From: Spirochaetia bacterium
GTDB taxonomy: Bacteria > Spirochaetota > Spirochaetia > Treponematales > Breznakiellaceae
Reading direction: 5' to 3'
Length of the DNA: 54,406 bases
NCBI GenBank assembly: GCA_025997595.1
Contig: BNUU01000009.1
Coordinates: 1-54,406, forward strand
Below are positions 42,651 through 50,102 of the stretch, one piece after another. Position 1 is the first letter of the stretch. Each line of letters opens with the position of its first letter. The position numbers were made by a program, and so were the translations under genes. The notes under the pieces are model-generated. The model was not told the DNA's origin. It made no database searches and saw nothing but the letters and a program-made list of their open reading frames with translations.

Positions 42651-44792
42651 TTATTCATTATTAACCAAATTCAGCTCTTCCGCCTTGGCTTCCCATTCAC
42701 GGGTCTTTACTTCCACGGCTGCCGTGCATTCGTTCAGCCTGGCCTGTACCGCTTTGGCCTTTTCCCCGTTACGGTAAACTTCCGGGCGGCTTATCTCCGC
42801 TTCCAGGTTTTTCTTTTCCGCTTCAAGTTCTGCAAGAGCCTTGAGTATCTCCGCCTCCTGCTTTTCAAGCCGCCGGATCCGGGTCTGCCGCTGCTTTGCC
42901 GCCTCCCTGCTCAGGGCAGGGGCTTGCCCGGCCCCCGCTTCATGGGGCCGCTTGATCAAAATCACCTGGGGGTTTGACTTGGTGGACACCCCGGAAAAGC
43001 GGGGATCGTTAGGGGCGGCCTTTTCGGAATCGGTGCCAGGCACCGTTTGCATCGCCTGATCGGCGTCCGGCGCCTTTTCACCTTCGTTTCCGGGCATTTT
43101 TCCGGCAGCGGCCTTCCCCAAAGTGTCTGCCGTCGCCCCCCCCTCCGCCGCCTCCCGCTCAAGCCGGTCCAGGTAATAGGCGTAGTTGCCGTAGAACAGC
43201 CGGTGAACGCTCTGGGTTCCCTTACCGTGGGCGGCCCTGGTAACGCTCAGTTCCAGGGTTTTGGTGGAGAGGGCCTCCATAAAGGCCCGGTCGTGGGAGA
43301 CGAAGATGATGGTGCCCGTAAAGGCCTTGAGGGTATCCAGCAAAATATCCTTGGATTGAAGGTCCAGGTGGTTGGTGGGCTCGTCCAGGATCAGGAGATT
43401 CATGGGTTTAAGGAGCATCCGCAGCAGGGCGAGGCGGCTCTTTTCGCCGCCGGATAATACGCCGATGGGCTTGTGCACGTCGTCACCGCGGAAGAGGAAT
43501 GCGCCCAGCATGTCCCGCACCCGGGGGATCAGGGCCGTGGGGGCCTCGGCTTCCATAAAGTCGATCACCTGCTCTGAGCCGGTCATGGTTTCGGCAGCGT
43601 CTTGCGAAAAATAGCCGGCGGCGATTCCCGCGCCGTAGTTTACCTTCCCTTCAAAATTCCGGTCCCGGCCCGCGATGATCCGCAGTAAGGTGGACTTGCC
43701 CGCGCCGTTGCGGCCAACCACCACCAGCCGTTCCCCGGATTCCATCAATAAATCCACATCGGAGAGCACCCGCCGGTGCCCGTAACTTTTGCCGATGTCG
43801 TCAAGGGTCAGGGCGATGCGGCCCGAGTGGGGGGGCGGCGGGAAGGTGATGCTTATCTTCTTGAGGGATTCGGGGATCTCAACCCGCTCCATCTTTTCCA
43901 GTTTTTTGATCCGCTCCTGGACCATGGCGGCCTTGGATGCCTTGTAGCGGAAGCGGCGGATCAGGTCTTCGGATTTGGCGATCTCCTCCTGCTGTTCCGC
44001 ATAGCGCTTCATCAGGCTTTCGATCTCCACTTCCCGGATCTTTTCGTAGGCGCTGTAGTTTCCCGCGTAGCGTTTCAGGCTGCCCTGAAAGAGTTCGTAG
44101 ACCTCGTTGACCGTCACGTCCAGAAAGTAGCGGTCATGGGAAACCAGCAGATAGCCCCCGGTGTAATTTTTAAGCCAGGTTTCCAGCCAGGACCGGGCCT
44201 CAATATCAAGGTAGTTGGTGGGCTCATCCAGGAGCAGAATGTCGGGCCGTTCCAGCAGGGCCTTTGCCAGGGCAATCCGCATCTGCCAGCCCCCGGAAAA
44301 TTCCCCCGTGTCCCGCCGCATATCCCCCTCGGAGAAGCCGAGCCCCGAAAGGGTCATGGCGATGCTGGCCTCCCGCTGGTAATAGCCGGAATTCTCCACC
44401 GCCTCCTGAATCTGATGGTACTCCTCCAGCAGCCCCGCGGTGCGGCTATCGTCGCTCCTGGTCTGTTCCAGATGGCCGCCGATCTCTTCCATCTTGCGGA
44501 GCATGTCCCGGATAGCCTCGTAGGCGGTTTCCGCCTCCTCCCGCAGGGTGGAGCCGTGGTGGACGATCCCCGACTGGGGCAGGTACACGATGCGGCTCCC
44601 CTTCTGGATGGCCCGCTCACCCGAATCGGAGGCGAGTTTCCCGGCGATCACCTTCATTAAGGTGGATTTGCCCGAGCCGTTCGCCCCCGCAAGGCCCGCC
44701 CGTGAACCCGCGGCAAGGTGGAGGCTTACGTCTTTCAGGATATCCCGGTCCCCGAATGCAAGGGAAACCCTGGAAAACTGCACAAAGGCCAT
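42651..44792 (-). CDS. ABC-F family ATPase (ribosome-associated)
   Basis: A soluble protein of 713 residues with two ATPase domains and no membrane segment. Walker A motifs are GANGSGKSTLM near residue 36 and GRNGAGKSTLL near 352; signatures are FSGGWQMRIALAKALLERP and LSGGEKSRLALL; Walker B are ILLLDEPTNYLD and LLILDEPTNHLD. The linker between the domains and a C-terminal coiled coil (about 635-700) match the Uup/YdiF-like group that acts on ribosomes. A low-complexity linker (about 545-610) contains the palindrome GGTGCCAGGCACC. Its ATG abuts the stop codon of the SH3 gene. Confidence 0.92.
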   Translation of the reverse strand: MAFVQFSRVSLAFGDRDILKDVSLHLAAGSRAGLAGANGSGKSTLMKVIAGKLASDSGERAIQKGSRIVYLPQSGIVHHGSTLREEAETAYEAIRDMLRKMEEIGGHLEQTRSDDSRTAGLLEEYHQIQEAVENSGYYQREASIAMTLSGLGFSEGDMRRDTGEFSGGWQMRIALAKALLERPDILLLDEPTNYLDIEARSWLETWLKNYTGGYLLVSHDRYFLDVTVNEVYELFQGSLKRYAGNYSAYEKIREVEIESLMKRYAEQQEEIAKSEDLIRRFRYKASKAAMVQERIKKLEKMERVEIPESLKKISITFPPPPHSGRIALTLDDIGKSYGHRRVLSDVDLLMESGERLVVVGRNGAGKSTLLRIIAGRDRNFEGKVNYGAGIAAGYFSQDAAETMTGSEQVIDFMEAEAPTALIPRVRDMLGAFLFRGDDVHKPIGVLSGGEKSRLALLRMLLKPMNLLILDEPTNHLDLQSKDILLDTLKAFTGTIIFVSHDRAFMEALSTKTLELSVTRAAHGKGTQSVHRLFYGNYAYYLDRLEREAAEGGATADTLGKAAAGKMPGNEGEKAPDADQAMQTVPGTDSEKAAPNDPRFSGVSTKSNPQVILIKRPHEAGAGQAPALSREAAKQRQTRIRRLEKQEAEILKALAELEAEKKNLEAEISRPEVYRNGEKAKAVQARLNECTAAVEVKTREWEAKAEELNLVNNE

Positions 44793-46160
44793 TTAATACC
44801 CCGCCCGGTAGAAGTAGATCACCGTGGGGGAGGAGGCCTGCCGGACAACCATATTCCCGTTAAGGCTCGTAACCGGCGCATACTCAACGCGGAAACTCTG
44901 GGCGTCCAGGTTATACAGGAACCTGACCACAGGGGCGCCGCCCCCGGCCGTTCCACGGGAAGCGTCAAAGCGGAGGGAAAAGGCCCCGTCATACAGGTTT
45001 CGGATATCCGGGGAAAGGTAGAGGTCCATGGCCACAGACCCGGTTTCCAGGGCCGCGGCGGGAATTACCTGGGGGATAAGCAGCCGGTTATCGGTCCAGG
45101 TAAAATTCCCCCCCTCGCCAAAGGAAAGGGTTCCGTAGTTGGCGCTTACAAAATCGGGCCCCTGGGTGTAGAGCCGGTTAAAAAGATCCTCCCGCCGGGC
45201 GGTTTCCTGCATGATAAGATCCTCAACCTCCGCAGGAAGGGCCACAAAAAGCAGGCTCTGAAATCCCCCCCTGGGGGTGGAAAACTGCACCGCCAGGGTC
45301 GTGTCGGATCGGAGGTTCATCTGGAGGCTGGTCCCCTCGAAGCGCCAGGCCCTTTCCCCCGCCGCCCGTATCCCCGTATGGGAAAAGGTCTGGTCCAGGT
45401 TGGGAAGGAAGATACGGGCCGTTCCCGTATCCTGGCCGGGGGAAAAACGCCAGTGCCGGGAGAGGTCCTCAAGATCGATGCGCCCATCGGCGATCATGGT
45501 CCCGTAGGATTCGGGGGACCAGATCCTGGCCAGCAGGTCCTCCAGGTCCGGGTCCTCCTCCGCCTCGCCGGCCGGGGCCGCCGCCAATGCCCCCCCGCTA
45601 TGCTCAAAGAGCTTGAGCCGGTAGGAAAAACAGTAGCCCGTGGTACCGTCCTCGGCCATCACCCGGTACCAGTCGCCGGGCAGGGGGTCCCCGGTGGTAC
45701 TGATAGCCGGCGCCCCCGCCACCCGGGTCAGTATCTTGACGATTTCCCCGGTTTTAAGCCGGTACACCCGCCGGGAGCTGTTGTCGGGATCCTGCCGGAT
45801 AGGCAGTCCGTCCTGTAAATTCTCCCCGTAGACCCGGGCGTATGGGGCAAATTCCGCCGCCCGCCGCCTGGCCTTTTGTTTACTCCCCAAAAATTCAAAC
45901 TGCGCCAGGGGCACCTCAAACTTGTTGAGGGTCCCCCTCGTCCTATAGCCCTCGGGAATCCCCACCACCCACACCCGGTCGATATTGGACCTGATATACA
46001 CCGGCAGCACCGTCCCCGAGGGAATCGCCGGCTCCTCGGTGGTCCACAGCAGAATCCCCCATCCCAGCCGCTGGGAACAGGAGGAGAGGGGGATCAGCAT
46101 CAGCCCTATCATAACCGTGAGCCATCCCCGGCGGACCCTTAGGCAGCATTGTGCAGACAT
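44793..46160 (-). CDS. SH3-domain lipoprotein
   Basis: A 455-residue lipoprotein with leader MSAQCCLRVRRGWLTVMIGL ending in the lipobox LSSC. Residues about 100-190 look like a bacterial SH3 domain (GLPIRQDPDNSSRRVYRLKTG ... GDWYRVMAEDGTTGYCF), the usual peptide- or wall-binding module. The rest is beta-rich with DLYLSPDIRNLYDGAFSLRF and a VIYFYRAGY end. It probably sits in the envelope. It is first in a four-gene cluster with ABC-F, GyrI-like and propeller genes; the stop codon touches the ABC-F start. Confidence 0.75.
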   Translation of the reverse strand: MSAQCCLRVRRGWLTVMIGLMLIPLSSCSQRLGWGILLWTTEEPAIPSGTVLPVYIRSNIDRVWVVGIPEGYRTRGTLNKFEVPLAQFEFLGSKQKARRRAAEFAPYARVYGENLQDGLPIRQDPDNSSRRVYRLKTGEIVKILTRVAGAPAISTTGDPLPGDWYRVMAEDGTTGYCFSYRLKLFEHSGGALAAAPAGEAEEDPDLEDLLARIWSPESYGTMIADGRIDLEDLSRHWRFSPGQDTGTARIFLPNLDQTFSHTGIRAAGERAWRFEGTSLQMNLRSDTTLAVQFSTPRGGFQSLLFVALPAEVEDLIMQETARREDLFNRLYTQGPDFVSANYGTLSFGEGGNFTWTDNRLLIPQVIPAAALETGSVAMDLYLSPDIRNLYDGAFSLRFDASRGTAGGGAPVVRFLYNLDAQSFRVEYAPVTSLNGNMVVRQASSPTVIYFYRAGY

Positions 46161-46403
46161 AACGCTCTTAGTTTAGCCAAAACGGAGGGTAAAAACTAGG
46201 GCGGGGCAGGGGCCACCCCCAAACAAAATGAACAAATATTGCGGGAATTCTGGATATTGTAAATTTCTTGCGCTATATTACTAGGTAATGACGCGGCTTA
46301 CCGGCCGGCGTCTACCCTCCGGGGTATCACAACACAAGGTTTCAGTGCCAGAACGGCCGTTGGCCGTGGCTTGAAATAGACAAACATTTGGAGGATTTCT
46401 TTT
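46161..46403 (+). promoter_or_regulatory. Leader region of the large lipoprotein gene
   Basis: The gap holds an AT-rich stretch (46210-46290) that should contain the promoter, then a leader of about 110 bases with GC-rich palindromes: TACCGGCCGGCG, CCCTCCGGGG and ACGGCCGTTGGCCGTGG. TTTGGAGGA is the ribosome site. The hairpins could stabilise an abundant message. I could not fix the -35 and -10 boxes with confidence. Confidence 0.4.
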
Positions 46404-48209
46404 ATGAAAAAGAATCAACTCTGGATGACTGCGGTAGTTTTTCTACTGGCAGTCTCTCTTTTCGTTATGGGGTGCAAAACCGATGAATCGGCGGCACCCA
46501 CGCCCACCCCGGCATCGGTGTTGGCGGAAGGGCTTGCGGATGATCTGACAGCTGCGGCTACGATCTCGGGAACCGTCTCAGTGTCGGGTGCCGTGGTAAG
46601 TGTTGATGGCGCTGGGATATCGGGTGTTATACCTACCGTACCGGCAGGGGTTACTTTGAGTTTTACCGGTACTGCTCCGGAAATTACCTCTACTGATGAT
46701 GAGAGTATAATCGGCTCGGCCGGCTCTAAGGTGATATTTAACGCGGTTCCTCTCACCGGCTCCGAAGCCGGCTCTGACAGTAATTTCTATGCCGATGCCG
46801 CAGATACAGATCCATTAGCCTGGAATGCCATATCAGAAGGTCTGTATACTTGGGATGGGACCAGGTGGGTCGCAGACGGCGAAACCGTCCTTGCATTTGC
46901 CGATGGTGAAGTTACTGGGATTAAGGGTGAGGTTATTGCCGGTACTATTACGATTACCCTTGTTAATGCCGAATTTGCGAATGTTGGCAACGGTACTAAC
47001 GTGCTTTCATGGATAACCAATCCTCCTCTTGGTATTACCGCTGTAACAGCTAGTGACCCGGATGGTACCTCCGAGGCAACCATTACCATCGGGGGAACTC
47101 CGACGCAGTGGGGCGCCGGTACCTTCACATTCACGATTCCTAAGGGCAAACTTGACCCAAGCAACGCCGATATCACCATTGCTTCCGGTGATTCGGGCGC
47201 CACGTGGAACATCCTTGCCAATCCTCCGCTTGTGCTGGAAGATGGAACCTACACGATTGCTGGCACTCCATCGACCGATGCCGAGGGGACTCTTGGGGGT
47301 TCCACGTTTACTATCCATGCGACCTCCTCTGCCATCACGATAGGTGACGCCTCCAAGAAAAAAACCTGGACACCCGACAATGAAGGATTTGATGATGTGA
47401 AAGCCCTGTGGGACATACTCCAGGTGGACGATGAATTCACCGTTTCCAGCGAGGTTGTGACCGTCGTCACCCTCAACACGGAGCCGGCGGCCACCCCGGT
47501 TGATCTAATTAACGACCTGTTTACTAATGGACTCGGTGTGACCGTCAACTATACAGACGCGGAACTCGGCGGCGTAACCGTACCTGCTGGAAAAACGCTG
47601 ACCTTGGGCTCAGCCGTAGTACAAGGCAACCCGGCGGTAGTTTCGAGCGATGTCCTTGATATTTCGGCATCAGGCGCGGCTCTGGCCGGAAGCGCCGGCT
47701 ATATCAAGACCAATGGCGGCACGATAACCTACGGCTCGCTCTCGGGCCTGACCGTACCCGCTTCAGGTGGTGCAGTCGCTGATAATGTTGCGGGCGCGAT
47801 TGCCGATCTGAAAAGCAGTTTTGATTCAATAGCCGCTGCCGCTGCTGTCGGCAATCCCACCGTAGTGGATCTTAAGAGTAAAACTGGTGGTTCAGTGGTA
47901 GATCCTGTCCTTTTGACGACCAACGTTCCTACGATTGATTCAGGCGTAACGCTCAACGGTGCGGGTCTTACCGTTGCGCTGGAAGCCGGCAACGCTTTGT
48001 ACGATACCGGGAAGTTTGATGAGGTAACCCTGGGACTGAATGGGGCCGGAACAGCCTTGCAGGTCGACGGCACTACCATCAGTGGCAATACACCCTCGGA
48101 AGCTCAAGCTACACCGGTAACAGTAGAGTTTATCTTCAAGCTGGCAAAGGCTGGCGTCAATTCGGCGTCTATTACGCTGCCGGTTGATATCACAGTGGAT
48201 GGTGAGTAA
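46404..48209 (+). CDS. Large putative surface lipoprotein
   Basis: A 601-residue lipoprotein. Leader MKKNQLWMTAVVFLLAVSLF ends in the lipobox VMGC, followed by KTDESAAPTPTP. The mature part is low in charge and rich in glycine, alanine, threonine, valine and serine, with repeated beta-strand patterns (VSVSGAVVSVDGAGISG, TITLVNAEFANVGNGTNVL), and contains almost no cysteine. This points to a beta-helix or Ig-like surface fold. GGAGG lies before the ATG. No enzyme motif is visible. The leader and CKTDE junction resemble those of the small lipoprotein at 38809, so they may belong to one expanded lipoprotein group. Confidence 0.8.
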   Translation: MKKNQLWMTAVVFLLAVSLFVMGCKTDESAAPTPTPASVLAEGLADDLTAAATISGTVSVSGAVVSVDGAGISGVIPTVPAGVTLSFTGTAPEITSTDDESIIGSAGSKVIFNAVPLTGSEAGSDSNFYADAADTDPLAWNAISEGLYTWDGTRWVADGETVLAFADGEVTGIKGEVIAGTITITLVNAEFANVGNGTNVLSWITNPPLGITAVTASDPDGTSEATITIGGTPTQWGAGTFTFTIPKGKLDPSNADITIASGDSGATWNILANPPLVLEDGTYTIAGTPSTDAEGTLGGSTFTIHATSSAITIGDASKKKTWTPDNEGFDDVKALWDILQVDDEFTVSSEVVTVVTLNTEPAATPVDLINDLFTNGLGVTVNYTDAELGGVTVPAGKTLTLGSAVVQGNPAVVSSDVLDISASGAALAGSAGYIKTNGGTITYGSLSGLTVPASGGAVADNVAGAIADLKSSFDSIAAAAAVGNPTVVDLKSKTGGSVVDPVLLTTNVPTIDSGVTLNGAGLTVALEAGNALYDTGKFDEVTLGLNGAGTALQVDGTTISGNTPSEAQATPVTVEFIFKLAKAGVNSASITLPVDITVDGE

Positions 48210-48238
48210 CCCTCCCCCCGCGTCGGAGTCATGACGCG

Positions 48239-48275
48239 GACAAGGCCGCCCCTCTAACCGGGGTGGCCTTTTTTG
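48239..48275 (+). terminator. Terminator of the large lipoprotein gene
   Basis: AAGGCCGCCCC and CGGGGTGGCCTT pair around TCTAAC and run into TTTTTT. The 3' half continues into a direct repeat that recurs near 49697-49730. Confidence 0.85.
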
Positions 48276-48316
48276 GGGCCGTCATAGTGGAGCCCTACCT
48301 GGTTAGAAATATAAAA

Positions 48317-48388
48317 ATGCAAATAACAAACAAAATATCAAATACATTATTAAGATATAAGCATGAAGAAACGGAAATAAGAAATTAA
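48317..48388 (+). pseudogene. Short AT-rich open frame before the attC-like site, possible cassette remnant
   Basis: ATG at 48317 opens a 23-codon frame (MQITNKISNTLLRYKHEET then three more residues) that stays open upstream to about 48287. It is too short to assign and has no ribosome site. Its position directly before an attC-like site fits the 3' end of a decayed cassette gene. Confidence 0.25.
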
Positions 48389-48425
48389 TAATAAAAAATA
48401 TATTTAGAGAATAAATGTAAAGTAC

Positions 48426-48464
48426 GCCCAACCGCAAAAACGTCGTATAGCTTTCACGTTATGC
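48426..48464 (+). other. attC-like recombination site 1 (short)
   Basis: GCCCAAC (48426-48432, fits RYYYAAC) and GTTATGC (48458-48464) bound a 39-base site. The right half CGTCG....CTTTCACGTTATGCG matches the right half of the site at 49464 in 20 of 25 bases. At 39 bases it is shorter than usual attC sites, so it may have lost its middle. Confidence 0.5.
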
Positions 48465-48484
48465 GAAACGCCAAATGGTAAATA

Positions 48485-48534
48485 TTGACAAAATATTATA
48501 AAAAATATATTGTATAAATATAAAGGGTGGTATA
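48485..48534 (+). promoter_or_regulatory. Promoter and ribosome site inside the cassette
   Basis: TTGACA at 48485-48490 is followed by TATATT at 48506-48511 (spacer 15) and a further TATAAA at 48513. GGGTGG lies nine bases before the traX ATG. The cassette thus seems to carry its own promoter, which would free it from the array promoter. Confidence 0.45.
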
Positions 48535-48538
48535 AATA

Positions 48539-49327
48539 ATGGAATTTTCAAAAGAAAATAGTTCAAATGGAATTACTTCCAATGAAATAAAACTAATAGC
48601 TATTTTTGCAATGACAATAGATCATTGTGCATGGACATTTTTCCCGGGCTTTCGTACCGATTGGCCAATTATATTACATATTATTGGAAGAATTACTGCC
48701 CCAATTATGTTTTACTTTATTGCGGAAGGTTGTTATTATACTAAAAACATTAAAAAGTATATCTTTAGGCTGTTTATTCTGGCTATAGTTTCACATTTTG
48801 CATATAAACTTTTATTAACCCCCGGAAATTTAAATAATATTAATTCAAATATCCCCTTTTATTATAATTTTATTCCATTTAAAACGGGTATTTTTGATCA
48901 AACAAGTGTAATCTGGGCTTATCTATTAGGGGCAATAGCATTAGCAATTGATACAAAAAAAATAAATATACAAAAAGCTTGGTTAAAACATATTATAATA
49001 GCAATATGTTTTTTTGGCGCTTTTATTGCGGATTGGAGTTCGCCTGCGGCATTGGCAGTATTTTTTATTGGAAAAAGTCATGGAAATTTTAAAAGACAAA
49101 TGTTATGGTTAATGGGTTTAATTACAACGTATGTAATTGTATATATAATATTTATAAATGTCATATATGGAATAATACAATTTTTTGTATGTTTAGCTAT
49201 ACCAATACTAAATAAATATAATGGGGAAAGAGGGAAATGGAAAGGAATGAAATGGTTTTTCTATATTTATTATCCATTACATTTGATATTATTAGGAATA
49301 ATAGGAAAGTATATAAACGGTATGTAA
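48539..49327 (+). CDS. TraX-family membrane protein
   Basis: A 262-residue integral membrane protein of the TraX family, whose founding member acetylates F-pilin. Family marks are the start GITSNEIKLIAIFAMTIDHC (11-30), then LHIIGRITAPIMFYFIAEGCYYTKN (residues about 48-72, key polar residues R, E and Y) and the closing FYIYYPLHLILLGIIG. About eight membrane segments are predicted. No pilin or transfer genes are near, so it may acetylate another surface component. Codon use is strongly AT-biased, unlike neighbours, and the gene fills an integron-like cassette, so it is acquired. Confidence 0.85.
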   Translation: MEFSKENSSNGITSNEIKLIAIFAMTIDHCAWTFFPGFRTDWPIILHIIGRITAPIMFYFIAEGCYYTKNIKKYIFRLFILAIVSHFAYKLLLTPGNLNNINSNIPFYYNFIPFKTGIFDQTSVIWAYLLGAIALAIDTKKINIQKAWLKHIIIAICFFGAFIADWSSPAALAVFFIGKSHGNFKRQMLWLMGLITTYVIVYIIFINVIYGIIQFFVCLAIPILNKYNGERGKWKGMKWFFYIYYPLHLILLGIIGKYINGM

Positions 49328-49342
49328 AGGGGGTAGTACTTC

Positions 49343-49464
49343 GCATAACATACGGTTTGCGGTTCGTCGCTACGCTCCTTCCCACGGCTCACTCCACCCA
49401 CATTTTTTGCGGCGCCGGAACGCTTCGCGTTCCTTTATCGCGTCGCAAACCTTTCACGTTATGC
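49343..49464 (+). other. attC-like recombination site 2
   Basis: A 122-base imperfect palindrome. GCATAAC (49343-49349) is the exact inverse of GTTATGC (49458-49464), and GGTTTGCG (49354-49361) of CGCAAACC (49444-49451). The unpaired spacers between outer and inner boxes are four and six bases. This R''-L''...L'-R' layout is the hallmark of attC sites; the variable middle (CGCTACGCTCC...GGAACGCTTCGCGTTCC) carries further small palindromes. Confidence 0.7.
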
Positions 49465-49483
49465 GCAATTTGCCTGGCATATA

Positions 49484-49677
49484 ATGAACACTGCCAAAGA
49501 GAAACGGCTAAAAAGATCAAAGCTTTTAAGAACACCGATTTTTCAGACAACCCGGAACTGACAGATGAACAGCTGATGCAGCTTAAACCATCGCACCGGC
49601 GTCCGGTAAACATGGAGAACTACAAACCCATAAAGAAAGGCGTCTGCCTCAGGCTCGATGCAGGTGTTCTTGAATAG
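49484..49677 (+). pseudogene. BrnA-like antitoxin remnant
   Basis: The block DFSDNPELTDEQLMQLKP, then YKPIKKGVCLRLDAGVLE, follows the BrnA antitoxin pattern (D-S-PELT-E-...-KP...K..v.lRlD.dVle). It stops with TAG exactly where the usual WFK-GYQ-rich ribbon-helix-helix end should begin. The best start, ATG at 49484, reads MNTAKEKRL in another frame and would join only through a shift at the A5 run 49510-49514. Both defects suggest a dead gene. It starts right after attC site 2, so it was the next cassette. No BrnT toxin gene is present. Confidence 0.5.
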
Positions 49678-49696
49678 CATAAGGAAACCGGGGACG

Positions 49697-49730
49697 GCCT
49701 TTTTGGGGGCCGTCATAGTGACCCCCCACC
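49697..49730. repeat. Direct repeat of the lipoprotein terminator 3' half
   Basis: GGCC, T-run, GGGGG and CCGTCATAGTG here repeat, with small differences, the sequence at 48266-48300 just behind the large lipoprotein gene. The two copies flank the 1.4-kb cassette region. Confidence 0.5.
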
Positions 49731-49934
49731 CTATTTCCCGTGCGCTCCTGGGACCCATGCAGGGGTCAGGTGCGATTTTTGCTTGCGCTGTTCTGCCATC
49801 CGGGCTTTTTGGCAATCTATCATCGCTTTTTCTATGTACCCGCGTACATAAGCCTTTTCCGTCTCAGACAAGAGCTTTATCTTCTCCTCAAAGAGCATCT
49901 CGTTCAGGCTTTTTGCCAGGTCTGTGTTTTCCAT
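49731..49934 (-). CDS. Small helical protein divergent to XRE 2
   Basis: A 67-residue charged protein, MENTDLAKSLNEMLFEEKIK at the start. AAGGAG lies about seven bases before the ATG, supporting translation. Residues 19-38 (IKLLSETEKAYVRGYIEKAM) resemble residues 87-106 of the divergent XRE protein (YRLLPAGEKALVDGLVDAIL): the LL, EKA, V and G positions coincide. The C-terminus is basic and probably disordered. No known family is recognised. The layout matches the pair at 37907-38742. Confidence 0.6.
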   Translation of the reverse strand: MENTDLAKSLNEMLFEEKIKLLSETEKAYVRGYIEKAMIDCQKARMAEQRKQKSHLTPAWVPGAHGK

Positions 49935-49986
49935 ATACTTTTTCTCCTTTTAATACAAAAATTCATAAAAAATGACATTACAGCCC

Positions 49987-50084
49987 TTATTAAATTGGTT
50001 AATAATAAATATAACTAAGTTTAATTGTCAAGAATATTAATTTGATTAATATGAATTGACCGGGTTATAAAATAGGGGTACAAT
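49987..50084. promoter_or_regulatory. Two matching operators and promoter between XRE 2 and the small gene
   Basis: TTATTAA-ATTGG-TTAATAA (49987-50005) and ATATTAA-TTTGA-TTAATAT (50034-50052) are perfect seven-base inverted repeats with five-base spacers, sharing TATTAA-N5-TTAATA, 47 bases centre to centre. The second lies just before a plus-strand promoter TTGACC (50056-50061), 17 bases, TACAAT (50079-50084) for the XRE gene. They are good operators for that regulator. Confidence 0.65.
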
Positions 50085-50102
50085 ATAACCAGAGAAAATG
50101 GC

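Larger units (their letters stand above)
48459..49458 (+). mobile_element. Integron-like gene cassette carrying traX
   Basis: Cut between G and TT of each GTTATGC box, the cassette runs 48459-49458 and is exactly 1000 bases. It begins TTATGC and its own attC begins with the complementary GCATAAC, as the cassette rule requires. It has one gene in the usual orientation plus its 3' recombination site. Composition is much richer in AT than the flanking lipoprotein and MFS genes. No integron integrase is in the window, so this is either part of a distant array or a single escaped cassette. Confidence 0.65.

Noticed and set aside
43776..44660. Open frame of 294 codons opposite the ABC-F gene
   Set aside because: It lies inside the two-ATPase gene, whose Walker motifs are intact; no ribosome site or family signal is present.
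49237..49483. Upstream part of the 146-codon frame that ends in the BrnA-like segment
   Set aside because: It runs through the end of traX and the attC site; only the part behind the attC site resembles a protein.
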